From NCBI RefSeq assembly GCF_000247815.1, contig NC_021671.1, forward strand, positions 27,016,168 to 27,080,167: 64,000 nucleotides of DNA. The letters are read 5' to 3'. The position numbers were made by a program, and so were the translations under genes. The stretch comes from Ficedula albicollis (taxonomy: Eukaryota; Chordata; Aves; Passeriformes; Muscicapidae). Under the pieces are notes generated by a model. That model did no database searches. It worked only from the letters and a program-made list of their open reading frames with translations, and was not told the origin of the DNA. Positions 26,096-39,423 of this stretch are shown here, piece by piece. How positions within the stretch are numbered: the stretch's first letter is position 1; each line of letters begins with the position of its first letter.

Positions 26096-29000
26096 AACTT
26101 TTTGCCTTTTCTCCTAGTCAATCAATTTTTCACTATTCCTTTCCTATCCTTGACTCAAGCACCTCTTTAATACAGGGTTAGGGCTCTTGGGTGGTAACCA
26201 GCAATGGATGCTTGACGGTAGATTTGCTGTTCCCGTCATTAGAACCATACTCGAAATGCCATGTCAGTGAAACTAATGAAAGGGAGTGCCATGATGTGAA
26301 ACTAATCAGACATGATACAACTTTGGGGGGAAGGGGGGAATAAGAAACCTGCAAAGATTTAAGCCAATAGTAGTACTCTCATTTTGCACCCTCTCCCTGA
26401 ACAGCAAGGATTAATGGAAAGATGTAAGAGCTCTGATCTTTTCTGGCAAGACTGTTGTAGAAATAATCAATTAACCTTGGGAGATCAAATTGACAGAGCT
26501 TAAGAGTGAAGTTATTTAAAATGCCAGATTATCTAGGCAGATGAATACATTTGTTGCAATACTAAAAGGAAAATGAAAGTCTTTTTCCAAACTTCGTTTT
26601 TCTGAACTGATTTAACATTATTTCCCCAGGAGTCAACTCTGCCTTTTTCAGTGTGCACTTTAACACATTAGAACAAAATGAGATTTGATGTACTCTATAA
26701 AGAGACTAGTGATTTTTCTCTCTTCTTCCAAGGAGTGGGAGGGTTATTATAGAAAATAGCTTATAGTAACCTCATGCTTTTAGCTCTTTAGTTTTGTTTA
26801 TTTGACAAATTGATTATTTGGGTTCCTGTCCTCTGTGGTGATTTTGGTTGGTTTGCATTCTGGCTAAATCAACCACTGCTTCAACTATGGAATAAGAATT
26901 CCTTCTTGCCTTAAAACCACAAAGAATGTAAAATATTTTATTATATCAGTTATTTTTAAGAAATAAAAGAATTCCATCAGATGTTCTTCAAACAATCAAT
27001 TTAACTTCTTCTGGTTGGAAGATATAAAAATCTTATTTTATTAAAATGCTTTGGGCTGTGTTATTTTGACTAATAACCTCTCTGCTATTTTATTGTATTA
27101 AGACTGGGACAACATAATGTTAGAGCAGCATCAGGTTATAACTAGACTCAGTGCTGCTTGTTGCAGCTGTGTTCCAGCACATAAGAATATGACTAATGTA
27201 AGCATTCAAGCAAAACCAATGCTGGTATGCTTGTAGGTAACCATACATTAACACACAGTCTTAAGTCCTTCCTTCAAAGAGAATTTATGGTCAACTTAAT
27301 TGATTAAATTGGTACCTAATCTATAATTTCAAGAATGACACACATTTCACCTCATGAATTTTAAATCAATTGCTTTGTTAAATTGGAAAAGTTGTCTTCA
27401 TTTCATTCCTTCATTCATACTTTCGTGCATTTAATCTCTGTTATTTTTTCTTTCTTCATTTATTTATAGTGCTGTAGGAGTTTATATCAAATACAGCACT
27501 TCAATTTGAGAATACACTAGAGCTTAACCTCATTTTTATTAGTTGACTATATATACTTAACTCCAAACTAGACCAAAAATATAAATACTTTTAAGCCAGT
27601 AAGGAAACATTTGCACACAAAGACATGCAGGCTGAATTGTTAAGGCATAGTGTGTAAACCAGTGAAGATTGACCCAATTTATACAGATGCATTTTGCCAG
27701 CAGCCACATCAGTTTCAGAAACTGCCATCCCCAAAGTTTGGTTTCCCCAGCAGCACCAGATGTGATATAGTGAAATCAAGTAATGTATGTGCACCCCAAT
27801 CCCAGGCAAAGTGATACAGGTTATTTTAGTCAGTGCTGGCTGTGACTTGAGCTAACTTCATTGTCTTTGCCTGAGGCAGGGCAGGAACATCTACTGAGCC
27901 CTTCTCCTGAGCTGCATTTCAGCTGGCAGGCAATCAGTTGAGAGTGCTGTGATCAGTCACTTCAGCTGGCTCCAGAAGAGCAGCTCTCCATGCTCTCCTT
28001 CCATTCCTTAACTATGTAGCCTTTCCTAACTCAGTCCTCCTCCAGACCATGCTATCAGACTAAGAAGGGAAGTGAGGAGAGGAAGCTCTTTTGGGGACTG
28101 GAACAGAAGACAAAAGGAATGGGGAACAGATAGAAACCAAAATGTGTGAAGAAGGGGTTAGTTATGAAATGGATGTTTGGGGAACATTTTGGACTCAGAA
28201 GAACTGGGAAGAAAAAGCCCTTGGAAGGTCTTGAGCTTTTACGTATGGAAAGGCAGAAGGACATACATATGGCAGAAGGACTAGAAACTGCCTGAAAAGT
28301 CATAGCTTTTATGGACAAGGAGTCATTAAAAAGGACGACTATGAACCACAGAAGTCACAAACTATTGGCCAATCTCATTAAAGATACTCAACACTCAGTC
28401 AAATGCTTTCTTAATATTTCACAGTGATTGCAGGTCCTTTCTCAAAGTTCAAGACACTGCATCAAACATGAATTACACTTTTTGAAGTTTTTCAAATAGC
28501 AGGATTCTTTTACAACATAGTCTGGACAGGATAATTCATGGCAGTGTAAAATTAACAGATGTCTTAAAATTGTAAAAAAATCTGCCCTGAAGATGAAAAT
28601 GGGTTAGTAGCAAATGGCTTTTCATATCCTCTGCTTGGTTGTCATATCCTCGATTCAAGAAAAAGGAGAAAAATTGGAGGGAATTTAAGGAACCAGAAGA
28701 ATATTTTAAAACATGGAAACATGATTTAGAGTAAGAGAAATTCAACTAGTTTAACTGAAAAAAGGAGGTTAAGAAGTGGCTTCATGACATTTTGAAAGTA
28801 TAAACATAAGGAGATAAAATATGCTAGTGGAGAACTCTTCCAACTACAATACCAGGGTACAAAGTTAAAGGGTTAGAGAAACAGTTTAGGAATGGCATAT
28901 TTGTCCCCAACAGTAAACATAACTAGTGCCTCAAACAATCTATAGTTATGCCTGATTCTCTGGTGCTGGACACTTTATGAAATATTATCTATCAAACCAA

Positions 29001-29411
29001 ATAAAACTTACTCTACAAAGCAAACCTCCTGTGCTACACCAGTCGTCATAACACCTGACTGCAATAGCTCTTTCTGGCTTTAAAATGCATGATGTTTCTC
29101 ATAAATGACTGTAGGTAAACTTAATAAAACACATTTTAGAAGAAAAAAGCATAACCTTTTTTTTAAAAAAGTCTTTTATTGCCATCACTTGCCCCTGATT
29201 TTTAAAATTCATTTCTCCACCAACCACAGCCACTTGTATATTGAAGCACTGTTGCTAGTAATTGGCACTATTACGCTATTACTTTTTTTCTTTTGAAACT
29301 CCAGCTTTAAGATAATGCAACAGAAATAATGGTTCTAGTGCCTCTTCTGGATAATCTGTGTTAAATAATCTCCAGTCACTGCCAACATGGCTGCAGAAAG
29401 GAAGAGAATTG
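26096..29411. other. AT-rich intergenic DNA, no gene seen
   Basis: I see no exon, RNA gene or transposon. A short direct repeat of ggcagaagga occurs at about 28251-28280. The 28055-28745 minus-strand frames are short and without motif. Confidence 0.5.
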
Positions 29412-29435
29412 CTAATGCACTGCACAGTGCATTAG
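29412..29435. repeat. Perfect 11-bp inverted repeat (hairpin)
   Basis: The arms ctaatgcactg and cagtgcattag are perfectly complementary and separated by only ca. No T-rich tail and no longer stem were seen around it, so it is not a microRNA precursor by itself. Confidence 0.85.
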
Positions 29436-30415
29436 TAACACAGAGTATTCTGGGGGTTGTTCCACTGGTCCTTACTCAGCAAAACCACTGTTTCATAGCC
29501 CACGTTTACAGGAACTCTTGACCTTCATTATTCTTGACAAATAGCCACTAGAGGCAGGTGCCACAAGGTGTGCCAGAAAGGATAGTAATGACTCAGGGAA
29601 GGTACATCTCTAGCATGTAGCACAGTCTTAGGGAATTCCAAGTTGCATATATAGCAGAGTTTGAAGCTCCACAACTTGAAGGAATGAGTTTCTTCTATGC
29701 ACATAGGGGGAAAACCAATGTACGTCCAGAAAATACACCCATGATTTGAAAGGGATGCTTGCTGCTTGTTTCCTTTCTTTTCTGTGCAAAGATGAGACAA
29801 GGTAGACCATGGAAACCAAACTGTGTTTTCTCTGCAAGACTCCACTCTAAATGCACCACAGCAGACCTTAAACTGTATGCACAGTCTCAGCATAATGAGT
29901 GGTAGCCTGGCTAAAACCATCAACATTACATTGCTGCTTCAGTATATACACTGATTAATTGCAGTCAAATCTTTAGATGCATTAGGATCAAGCTGGCTTC
30001 TGTATCAAGGAAGAATTTCTCTGCTGCCTTCCTTTCTTCGACTATTATCATCTATTACAGCCTCAGGGAAGTGCAACCTGCCATCACATTTGCCCAGTGC
30101 AAGACTAATGGGTGTTGCCCCAGTAGATTCCTTCAGGATTGTATTTAACAATTTAATGTTTCTAAAGCTGCAAAGTGATTATTTTTCCCAAAGTAAATAT
30201 AGTTTAAGGAGATGGGGAATTATACAATTGGTCTGTTTTCTCATGAAAACAACTTTCAGAATTTTTACCTTTGATTTTCTGTTATTGTAACACCAGAGTA
30301 GGTGGTGTGTAAGAGAGAAAATTCTCATTCTAGAAAAGACAACTGACATAAAAAGCAGGGCAAGCAATGGAAAAAACCTCCAACAGCATGGTAAAATCCA
30401 TTGACACAAACAACC
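29436..30415. other. Intergenic DNA, no gene seen
   Basis: No supported feature. Minus-strand frames of 69 and 132 codons at 29528-29926 overlap each other in different frames and match no family I know. Confidence 0.5.
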
Positions 30416-30559
30416 CTCTGCCCTCAGACACTGAAGGACAATCTTTACAAGCCAAATCTGTCTAGAAATGACTGCCACTCCAAATATCTCTGCCCTCAGA
30501 CACTGAAGGACAATATTTACAAGCCCAATCTGTCTAGAAATGACTGCCACTCCAAATAT
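30416..30559. repeat. Tandem duplication, 2 x 72 bp
   Basis: Units at 30416-30487 and 30488-30559 both start ctctgccctcagacactgaa. They differ at two positions (atctttac versus atatttac; gccaaat versus gcccaat). A minus-strand 136-codon frame runs through them only because 72 is a multiple of three. Confidence 0.93.
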
Positions 30560-33500
30560 CAGGTCTAGGGACATCTCCCATAACACCACATTTTTAACTC
30601 ACCTGTGACTGCATGTAAAACCAGTCAAATTACTCAGAAGTGCATCAGGCTAAGCAGCTGCTACCTGTAGCAGATTCAGTTGTTTATGGTTCTTTTTTTA
30701 AAGACCTATGTGGGGTCAAACACAGAATAGGAATTTTAGGAAAATTCCCTCCTGCTAGTCTCTTATACAATCTGCTTTCTCATGTAAAGAAAAATAACAC
30801 TTGTTGCACTTACTTCTACCCATCTAAATAAAATACCTGGGAGAAAAGTATCTTGTAATTTAAAAATGTTATAACCCTCAGTTTAATTTGCAGTTATTAA
30901 TTTGCTTTACTTTTGTACTGTAGGAAGTAAGGAATCAATCTTCTTGTGGAGGAGAGAACCTTGAAAACTTGCTCACATTAGTTCAGCAGCTGGTAACATT
31001 CAGACATTTTGTAAACAAACGTAATGTTCTTTCAAGCAAGAATCTATCAAACAGAGCATACAAGGTAGCAATAATATTTAACTGTCAGATTTTTACTACA
31101 AGAAATGGGGCTTGGATGACAAGGAAAGAATACAGAAAACTAAAGGATAAGGTAAAGGAATTTAAAAAAAGGAGAAAAATGGAGCAGGGGGAGAAAATAG
31201 ATGGTTAAAATAGAAAAATGCTTTGCAAGAGTATAAAATAAAAGTAAGGTAACAGCTACTTATTGAATAAAAGTGCAAGAATCCACATTCTGTAATAAAG
31301 AAAGGATTAATTGAGGCAGCAATAGAAAGGATTAGAACAGAGATGCTTTAATATAATGTAGCCAAGAAAGAAGGAAAACTCTATAAAAAACTTTATGAAA
31401 CAGTGGCTGACAGAAGGGAATTAGGGGAAAGAGAAGAGATGAAAACAAAACAAAACAAAAAACTTGAATGGCATATGTCCATTACAATGGCAGTTCAGTG
31501 AAGGATGGAGGACTGGCCAATAAAAACCCCACAGTTTGCTCCATCTATTATTCTGTTTTACTGTAGGTCAAAAAACGGTAAAGACAGAGTTGAAATGAGG
31601 TGAGAAACAAATGGATTGAAGTTGGTATACTTAATAGCCTCAAATGCTCTCTACCTATTAAGCATATTTGAGCCTGGATTCCTAAAATGAGCCTTATACA
31701 TTTTTGCTTTTCAAATACCCATCTCCCTTTCATCTTTACTAGCTTTTGCCAAGTCTAACCAAGAGTGTCTCGGAGATATCTAATTTTTCTTGTTTCAAGG
31801 AAAAGCAGCCACTATGAAGAGGCAAGAAATCCAAATCAATCCCTATCCACCAATGACAGAAGATTGCGGTATATGCACAGATGTTCTCTCTTCAGAAAGC
31901 AGTAAATAAACACCGCAAAGTTAATAAGCACAGATGCAGCACAGAATCACCCACACAACATACTGCCTCTTGTTCAGCTGGTAGTTGGAGACAGAAGAGG
32001 GAACTGAGGAAATTGGTGATCTGTAGAAGGCTTATCAGGGACCTTAAAAAATCTGGGACATTGAGCGGCATTGTAAGAAATGCTAGAGGGAGGTCAAAAT
32101 ATAGTAAAAGTGAGTTAGCAGAGAAGAACTGCATGCAGACATGGGGAAGGAGATTCCTTGAGGACCTGGGGAGGGGCTAAGGCTACTGGGGAGGGAAGTC
32201 ACAGGACACAGGAAGGAAAAGCAGACTCCTTATAGCATGATGCTGAAGGAATGTAGGATAGAAATCCATAGAAAGCCAGGCTTTCACTCAGCCACTCCTC
32301 CTGAAACTACTTGTTTCCTCAGTATGCAGTGTCTTCATCTGTGTGTTGATAATAACTATACAAAATGAAATGCCATTAGACCAATAATGCTTACTTGGAA
32401 CAGTGTTTGAGGAAATAGTTCATAAAGCACAAATTTACAAAGGAAAACAAGTGGAAGCTGTATCACCTCTGAGGTAAAAAGACACTTTTCTAAGCTTAGT
32501 TACACTGATATAAATCACAAATAATACCAGTTTGACATGATGCAAGAAGTTTTATAATCACTGACAAAAGATAAAACCTGCTTTTTCTGTACAATGATGT
32601 CCACATTTTATTATTTTAGCTATGTCAGGAATTCTGGATATTCATTTATAAAGAATAGCTTCCACTAGCACTGTAAAAAAACCATAACCAGAAGGTCATC
32701 AACAAGGGAGCTGAGAGAATAATATATCATGAATAATGTATTAAATTATTTCAGCCTTTATCTATTAATGAATTATTTTCAATCATCTTATAATTTTCTT
32801 GAATGTATTTGTAATTCAAAAGTAATCCCCATGCAATTTCTCAAAAAAATTATTTCTCTAAAATTTTCTTGATCTTTTTGTGGATAGAAAGTAGCTAAAA
32901 TTTGAATTAAATTATTTTGGGTTTAATAGGACATAAAAAGTAGGAGTTGTTTCTGTTCCCTGACAAACACACTTCTAAGAACCATGTTACCTCTATGGCA
33001 TTAAAATCTTCACCATGAAATATCTTCCTCTAATATTTTCTCTAACTATTACATTTCCACCAGTACCCTAATAAGATGTTCAATGTGCTAGGGCAGTCAC
33101 TGAAATTCAGCTTCTAGAATCTACTGCCTGTTCTCAGTATCATTTTTTCCTCCTGAAAGAACAACTGCTATGGGTTTTCACTTACATCTTGAAGAATTTA
33201 AGTGCTAGAAAGTCATAAAAAGAATGCTGTCTTTCAGAACACATTGAATGGTAATGATGTAGTAGCTGATCAGACATTTTTTTCTCTGTACCAGGTTATA
33301 GATAATTCCTTATACCTTAACAGGAATCTTTGGTGGTCCAAAAGAAACAACAGAAAATTTTGTTCTTCTTTCCAGAACACCAAATAATACCTTGTTCCAT
33401 TGATAATTTTTAGATATTGTAAGCTGGTTTTATCTTTACTTCTAAAACTTTAAGCTATAATAGTGATGACTACATCTGCATTGGAATCCTGCAGTCATAA

Positions 33501-33898
33501 TATGAGTGACTGAAAAAGAGATTATTTTTTGTTTTCATAACATAGTCACTGAAAAAATGTACACTGGCATGCCAAATAAAAATAACACATTGGTATAGAT
33601 ATTTAGCGCATACTTATTCCTTCTAGTGTGCAGAAATATGCAGAGGTTCTTTCTACATGAAGACTCAGCAGCCTTTTCAGAAATATCTAGGGGTGATGGA
33701 TTTGGAAAATATTGGCAAAGGCTGTCTTACTTTGAAATTCAATTTTTCATCACTGATTGTGACAAGTGTCTGACAAGTCTGTATTAGCTGTCCAAATTCT
33801 ATGACCTCTAAAGACACACCTGTGTCTTCAGCAATAACTTTTTGACCCTCATTTTGTGGTGTCCAATTGGCAACTGTTCATCTTTAATTATCTCTCAG
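30560..33898. other. AT-rich intergenic DNA, no gene seen
   Basis: No supported exon or transposon. Purine-rich stretches at 31100-31460 and 31880-32220 give lysine-rich frames of 79-99 codons on the plus strand with no recognisable domain; they may reflect base composition alone. Confidence 0.5.
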
Positions 33899-34466
33899 TG
33901 TCCTGCTTTCAGCTGGGGTAGAGTTAATTTTCTTCCTAGTATCTGGTTCAGTGCTGTGTTTTGGATTTAGCACAAGAATGATGTTGATAACATGCTGATA
34001 TTTTGGCTGTTGCTAAGTAGTTTTCAGTCTCCTGTGCTCTGCCACTGAGGAGCTGCACAAGAAGACAGGAGGGAGCACGGCCAGGGTAGCTGACCTGAAC
34101 TGGCCAAAGGGATATTCCATATCACAGAATGTCATTCTCAGTACATAAACTGGGCTTCATTGGCTGGGAGCCACTGATCACCGTTGAAAACAGGCTGGGC
34201 ATCAGTCAGTGGGTCATGAGTAACTGTATGTGGCATCACTTGTTTGTCTTGACTCCTATTCATCTCTCTTTTTATCTTCCTTTTCATTACAATTAGTAGT
34301 AGTACTAATAGAAGCGTATTTTAGTAATTTCAAATTGTAAGCTGTTTTTATCTCAATCTATCGGTTTTATGCTTATTCCAATTCTCCTTCCCATCCCACT
34401 GCAGGGTGAGAGGCAGTAAACAAGAGGTTGCATGGTACTTAGTTGCCAGTTGGTGTTAAACCAACA
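33899..34466 (+). mobile_element. Solo LTR of an avian ERVL-like retrovirus, with target-site duplication
   Basis: A 568-bp element begins tgtcctgctttcagctgggg and ends gttaaaccaaca, giving the TG...CA ends of a retroviral LTR. It is flanked on both sides by the same five bases, ctcag (33894-33898 and 34467-34471), a perfect target-site duplication. Internal landmarks known from this common bird LTR are visible in order: gtgctgtgttttggattta, gagctgcacaagaag, aactggccaaagggatatt, a TATA-like acataaa, and gcatcacttg. There is no internal gag-pol-env sequence beside it, so it is a solo LTR left by recombination between the two LTRs of a provirus. The ERVL assignment rests on recall of the family and on the 5-bp duplication. 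The orientation follows the family consensus. Confidence 0.85.
34140..34150 (+). promoter_or_regulatory. TATA-like box within the solo LTR
   Basis: The word tacataaac lies at the position where the LTR family normally has tatataaac, and it is therefore the decayed proviral promoter. Whether it still drives transcription cannot be told from sequence. Confidence 0.35.
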
Positions 34467-34744
34467 CTCAGGAATGGATGTCTGCCTATCTGAGGCACTG
34501 AGTAAAGAACACTCAAAAAATTTTGAATTTCCACACTTATGTCATTGCTCTGTGTTTTTAAATGTCGCTTAAAGTAGACTTCTAATAGGCAAAATGTGTC
34601 CATCTGCACCTCTAATTTACAGAAAAAAAACCATGTTATTTCTATCAAGCTGACAATACAACATACCTTCTGAATGGTAGTGAGTCTGTCCAGGTCTTCT
34701 TCAAGCTCCAAGCTCTTTTCTTCTGATCACCAATCACCCACCCC

Positions 34745-34836
34745 TCACCCTTTTTTTTTTTTTTTTTTTGGGACAGCCTTTTTTTTTTCCTCACCCTTTT
34801 TTTTTTTTTCTTTAGGGACAGCCTTTGTTTTTTTCC
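34745..34836. repeat. T-rich tandem repeat, about 2 x 46 bp
   Basis: The motif tcaccc, followed by a long T run and then gggacagcctt, occurs twice with a spacing of 46 bp (34745 and 34791). T runs are 19, 10 and about 13 long. The lysine-rich minus-strand frame here is a translation of the T runs. Confidence 0.85.
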
Positions 34837-36114
34837 CACTCCTTCAGCCATATGCAATGTCACTACCTACTCTGCCTAGGGCTCTGCCTAGGACCTGCTG
34901 CTGTGCAAGGGAGTTTATGGAGTGCACTGACACACTTTGGATCAAGCTCTGACCATGGTACTACATCAGCTGCAAGCTCTAATTAACAGCTTCAGCTGTT
35001 GCTAACCTGATCCTCGTGGAGAAAAACCCTAGTGGGAGAATACAAATATCTGTAATCAAGGCTGACATCTAAGCACAGTCACTAAAATATTTTGGGTTTC
35101 TTGGCATCTGTTCTGGCAGACAGCAGCTCTCAATGCAAACACAGCATTTGCTGGGATTTTTTCCTGGAAACATCAAACATACTTTAATCCAAGTACTATT
35201 TTCTTGTGAATAGAATCAAAGAATTTAGGAAAGTGCTCAGGGACACAGACTTTCCAGATTCGATTTTAATTAAAGACTGTGAATACTCATAAAGAGAGGC
35301 TTGCACTCAGCTTTAGGGATCAAGCTGAGTAATCCTCATTGGGAGCCTTGTATTTATATGATCGTGTTAGATCTTGATAAGACAGTGATTTATTTAAGGC
35401 AGAAACTTGCAAAATCTCCATCACATTGTAAGAAAGCACATTCTGCCAGGCCTTTTAATTCCAGAACAGGTCAGGCAGGCTCATTTCCAGATGGCTCCCA
35501 TACCAACTGGAACCTTCCCTCAGCTCCCAAAGGGCACTATTCTCCAGTGACTTCAAACAGGTGTGAAATCCTGCCTGGCCCCAGCTGTATTGAGCACAAA
35601 ACAGCCATCAGACAAAACCAAACATGCAATTCCTAATCTGGTTGCTGGAACTCAGTCAGTGATCACCCATGGTGAGGAATGAGCAAATGCAACAGGACCG
35701 ACACAAAAAAAATAAAAACTACCTACTCACACAAATCCCTCCAAATGCAACCAAGGAGTGTGATGTGCAGCAGATAGGCTGTATCACACAGACACAGGCA
35801 CTGCCTGCATGAATTGGAAAGACTCAAATCCTGCGAGCAGAGTTTCAGCACGTGAGCCTTTATGTGACAGCATAAAGGGAGGGAGAGGAACTACTGATCA
35901 TAAAACTTCCTGGCATCAACTGATGCACAGCAAGGGCAGAAATGACATGTTTAATTTTAATATTTCCTCCACAGGAGTGGGTTTTTCTTCCCCTCAAACA
36001 AAGTGAAGAGGCTTTCTCTGACCATAAACTGTTCAGCAAGGGACAATGCCTGACTTAGTAAAGGTGATTTATGATCAACTGGCAAAGTTTCCAATTTCCA
36101 ATCTCCTTTTGCAG
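34837..36114. other. Intergenic DNA, no gene seen
   Basis: No supported feature. The stretches 34975-35160 and 35280-35490 are complex and repeat-free and could hold regulatory sequence, but I see no specific motif cluster. Confidence 0.45.
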
Positions 36115-36182
36115 GATCAGACAGTCTTTGCTGCCTGACAAGCAGTGTGCAATGCTCCTTCCAATAGCATATCTTTTTCCAG
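36115..36182 (+). other. Exon-like segment with consensus splice sites
   Basis: A pyrimidine-rich acceptor (atctccttttgcag, ending at 36114) and a good donor (ccag followed by gtaggt at 36183) bracket 68 bp. The segment is open in one plus-strand frame but encodes nothing I recognise. It could be an exon of a non-coding RNA or a chance pair of sites. Confidence 0.15.
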
Positions 36183-37125
36183 GTAGGTCAGATCCTGAGC
36201 ACCTCAGCCTCCTTGTCAGCTTTTGCTACTGCTGTTTTAGGCCATTTTGCCTCTATGCACCACCTTCACAGCCACACACAGACCCTCTTTCAGACATTCT
36301 TCTCCAGAGGCTACATAATCCCATTGGGAATGACCTCCAAAACTTGACAGCAATCCCTGTTTTAGATTGCTTTAAATATCACTTTTCCACAGGAGTATAC
36401 AAAAGTACAACCAGATCTGTGTTTTATATATATAAATTGTTAGCCTAACCCAAAATGCGTTCACTGGATTTGAAGAGAGAACTCCCATTTCATTTTACCT
36501 TCACAATGGTGCTGGAATGGTTGAATAAAGTGTGGCCCTGCTGCCCATATGCCATTCAGCTTCTGTCTGTCTTTTTGTTTACACTGGGAATACAATAGGA
36601 ACTATAGTCCTTCCAATGCATCATTTATAAGTGTATTCTACCTCTGAATGTACAGACAGAACTGGCTCTGTGAATGAGCTCTGTGAATATTGCCAAGACA
36701 CTGTGCTTTGTTCAGCATTATTCTTCACAATAGATACCACACTTTGGAAGTAATTTTAAAAAGGGAATCAAAATAGTGGTACTTTTAGCCTTTGTTTCTT
36801 TTATACCACACTGCATTCTCTGTCTCTCACTCAGCTGCTTCTATTATACTGACAAATTAAATAAACCACTCCATTGCTAAAGAGGCTTGGGCGGGCTGGG
36901 CTTCGGTACACTGCTGCATGAGGAAGTCGAAATAAACATTTATACCAGTTTTATTCTTAACAAATTTAAGCTAACTTTAGTCAAGCATCCTTTTTTTGGT
37001 CGGTTTTTTACTTTTTTTTTAAGAATGAACGAAAGAAAGAAAAAGGGAAAGGGGAAAAAAGAAAGGAAGGAGTACTTCAAATTTTTGAGCCGATCTGCAG
37101 CATCAAGGGATCTGAAGCAATGAAG
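36183..37125. other. AT-rich intergenic DNA, no gene seen
   Basis: No supported feature. A purine-rich stretch at 37020-37080 gives the lysine-rich end of a short frame. Confidence 0.5.
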
Positions 37126-38009
37126 TAATGAGAAGCCATGTGTCCAGGTAATGAGGCTGATTTTTTTAGTGCTCCAGTATTTAGAAGCGCTGCAAGTTCA
37201 TTCCTGCTGTGGGGCCTCTGGGAGAATGACTCGGTGAGTTACGGGCATAGTGGTGTGGTACAGACAGGGTCCCTTGCAGAAGCTCGCTGTAAGCAGCTTG
37301 CAAACTTGTGCAGCAAACTTTCCACTCAATCCGGGGATTTACCTCTCTTGCTGCAGGCACAGCTCTGTTTTGGAAGGCGTTTGTTCGCATGCTCTTCAGC
37401 ATACAGAAATAAGGGCAGGTGGGGGAGTGCTGAGAAAAGTGTGTTGGATGGCAAGGGCAGGTTTTGCTGGTCACAGGCATGTGTTTGTAGACGGACAGAT
37501 GGACAGGTAGAAAAATGTGTTGGTTTGTAATTTGGCTATAGAACCATATCCGCACTGCACCTCTCGTAGAAAAAGAAATAAGAAAATGCAGATAGAGTGG
37601 CAGCGTGGCCTTTACCTGCATCAAGGTGCTTTCTGACTTTTGGCTCTTTTCTTCAGCAGGCAGTAAACAGAGAGGAGAACTGGGAGCAACTTGTGGTGGT
37701 CTGTTTGTGTGTAGATTAAGTGTGAAAGGCCATCTTCCACATTTGCAAGCGCCGGTGCGGGGGATGTACGCTGTATATAGAGGCTTGTCCGTATAGTCCA
37801 GTATACTGTCAAACAAACAGCGTTATTTTCCCAAATGAGATCAGAGTAATGAGCACAATGTTGCCTGGGTTAGGTCTGAAAGCTCCTCCTGCACTCCTGG
37901 ACTAGCTGTGTGTGAATAATGCAGGACGAGTCTCACTCTGCCAGTGCCTTTCCCCTCCTCTCCTAACAAAGCAGACAACTACAGGCAGGAGTCTGAGCTA
38001 GGAAGGGAA

Positions 38010-38090
<81 letters not shown>
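38010..38090. repeat. 81-nt G homopolymer followed by T runs
   Basis: A pure run of 81 G is followed directly by 9 T, two C and 25 T (to 38126), then by more G-rich sequence. The glycine-rich frame at 37944-38336 is a translation of this tract and not a gene. The run could form stacked G-quadruplexes, and its reported length is doubtful because long homopolymers are error-prone in all sequencing methods. Confidence 0.95.
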
Positions 38091-38092
<2 letters not shown>

Positions 38093-38847
38093 TTTTTTTC
38101 CTTTTTTTTTTTTTTTTTTTTTTTTTGGAGTGGGTGGGGGGGAGGTGGTGGCGTTTGTTTTAAAGAACCTTAGAAGTGGTCAGCTTCCTTCTGAAATCGG
38201 CACTAAATGCCAGCCACGGGCTGTGAAAACTGAGGTCCCTTTCCGAGGCAGGGAGGCTGCAGAACAGGCTGGGACCGCTCCAGCAGGGACGGCCTTTGGC
38301 GGTCAGGTCCGGCAGGGAGCACTTGGCAAGGAGTGATCAGGGCTTATTTTTTATTACTAAAGAAAGACTGTTTTAGAAGGGGGAAGGAAAGAAAATCCCT
38401 CAGGTGAAATTTCCTTCTATTGTTTAGCAAAATTCCCTTTAATTTGTCCCCAGGGCCATCCAGCCGCCTTGCAATTCCCCACTCCCGCCTCTGTCAACGC
38501 CAGCGGCGGGGGGGAGCTCCCCAGAGAAGGGAGCGGGAAAGCTGAAGGTCAGGGTTACCCACTGTGGCGTGACTTTTAAGCTAAAGGGGGTTTTATTTCT
38601 CTTGTTGCCGTGTCAGGTTTAATTTGGCCTGCATTATTCCGAAAGGGTGGGCCTGCTCATGACAGGAGGGGGTTAAATGGGATTACAAGCTTTAGAGGTT
38701 GTCAGCAGCCACTGCTGCCTGGGGATGTAAAATTGCGATTTAATGGTCAGCTCTATCTGTATAGTATCAGTGGAAATCTGCTGTTTTCAGCAACTTAATA
38801 GGCACAGTGTTTTCAGGAGGGGCCGGTTTGGGGGCGAGGGAGGCCGG

Positions 38848-39423
<576 letters not shown>

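Noticed and set aside
34645..34863. Lysine-rich minus-strand frame resembling a nuclear protein tail
   Set aside because: It is only the translation of T runs in a simple repeat.
37944..38336. Glycine-rich 130-codon plus-strand frame
   Set aside because: The middle is the 81-G homopolymer and the remainder shows no known motif.
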